Assembly: GCA_945878705.1 (NCBI GenBank)
Contig: CAMCUE010000073.1
Coordinates: forward strand, 1-6,193
Source: Ferrithrix thermotolerans DSM 19514
GTDB taxonomy: Bacteria; Actinomycetota; Acidimicrobiia; Acidimicrobiales; Ilumatobacteraceae
Length of the DNA: 6,193 bases
Reading direction: 5' to 3'
Shown here: positions 6,085 to 6,193 of the stretch, in pieces
How positions within the stretch are numbered: position 1 is the stretch's first letter
Layout of the letters: each line of letters begins with the position of its first letter
Program-made: the position numbers and the translations under genes
The notes under the pieces: model-generated
Database searches by the model: none
The model's input: the letters and a program-made list of their open reading frames with translations, nothing else
Told to the model about the DNA's origin: nothing

Positions 6085-6193
6085 AGAACGGCATCACTCT
6101 TCAGATTGACAACAATCTGTTTACTGTGATCGATTTTCAACATGTCAAGCCAGGCAAGGGTGGTGCATTTGTTCGCACAAAATTACGAAACCT
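6057..6193 (+). CDS. efp: Translation elongation factor P, N-terminal part, cut by window end
   Basis: EF-P binds the ribosome between the P and E sites and relieves stalling at consecutive prolines. Only 45 codons and 2 bases are visible: the GTG start, [15 protein letters not shown] (4-18), then [19 protein letters not shown] (27-45). This is the N-terminal KOW-like domain; full-length proteins have about 185 residues. Lys34 is at the tip of the PGKGG loop, the position that is beta-lysylated in E. coli. The ITTNDLKNG opening and FQHVKPGKG core are diagnostic, so identity is secure despite truncation. The reading frame starts 28 nt before the peptidase stop, with a strong SD, so ribosomes can initiate independently although overlap allows coupling. 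In actinobacteria nusB usually follows. Confidence 0.95.
   Translation, partial: MPAITTNDLKNGITLQIDNNLFTVIDFQHVKPGKGGAFVRTKLRN

Larger units (their letters stand above)
1..6193 (+). other. Probable single transcription unit mltG-aroE-aroC-aroK-aroB-aroQ-pepQ-efp
   Basis: Eight genes run on the same strand with junctions of -4, +41, +14, -4, +5, +5 and -28 nt. I see no convincing promoter or U-run terminator in any spacer, so the upstream promoter must lie before base 1 and the end beyond 6193. An internal promoter inside a coding region cannot be excluded. Confidence 0.7.

Overview
The window is a compact, entirely plus-strand gene string with no mobile, phage, CRISPR or RNA-gene content. 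It reads: the 3' part of mltG, then aroE, aroC, aroK, aroB, aroQ, an M24B prolidase-type peptidase, and the first 45 codons of efp. The genes cover nearly every base. The largest gap is 41 nt (aroE to aroC), and the other junctions are 4-nt overlaps (mltG/aroE and aroK/aroB), a 28-nt overlap (peptidase/efp), or gaps of 5 to 14 nt. This is the layout of a single transcription unit.

Organism: the order mltG-aroE-aroC-aroK-aroB-aroQ-pepQ-efp is the classic actinobacterial arrangement; Mycobacterium tuberculosis keeps the same genes in the same order from its mltG homologue to efp, with some extra genes interspersed. Base composition by eye is only moderate in GC, with many A/T-ending codons, unlike high-GC soil actinobacteria. 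Together with short spacers and a compact AroB, this suggests a moderate- or low-GC, possibly streamlined aquatic actinobacterium. Details of AroB and EF-P make me lean towards Acidimicrobiia, but this is inference and cannot be settled here.

How the genes work together: five of the seven shikimate-pathway steps lie side by side. AroB makes 3-dehydroquinate, AroQ (type II) dehydrates it, AroE reduces 3-dehydroshikimate to shikimate, AroK phosphorylates shikimate, and AroC makes chorismate. DAHP synthase (step 1) and AroA/EPSP synthase (step 6) are absent and must be elsewhere. The flanks are cell-wall processing (MltG) and protein turnover and translation (peptidase, EF-P), a conserved neighbourhood without an obvious biochemical link.

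All complete genes look intact, with catalytic residues in place. I found no undescribed system. The points worth a second look are small: three copies of the 8-bp palindrome TGGCGCCA within 146 bp at the aroQ/peptidase junction; a hairpin in the aroE-aroC spacer that would bury the only SD-like sequence of aroC; a perfect 9-bp-stem hairpin inside aroB; a two-cysteine insertion near the end of MltG; unusual residues in AroK and AroQ; and an EF-P tip loop reading PGKGG rather than the PGKGP palindrome known from many actinobacteria.
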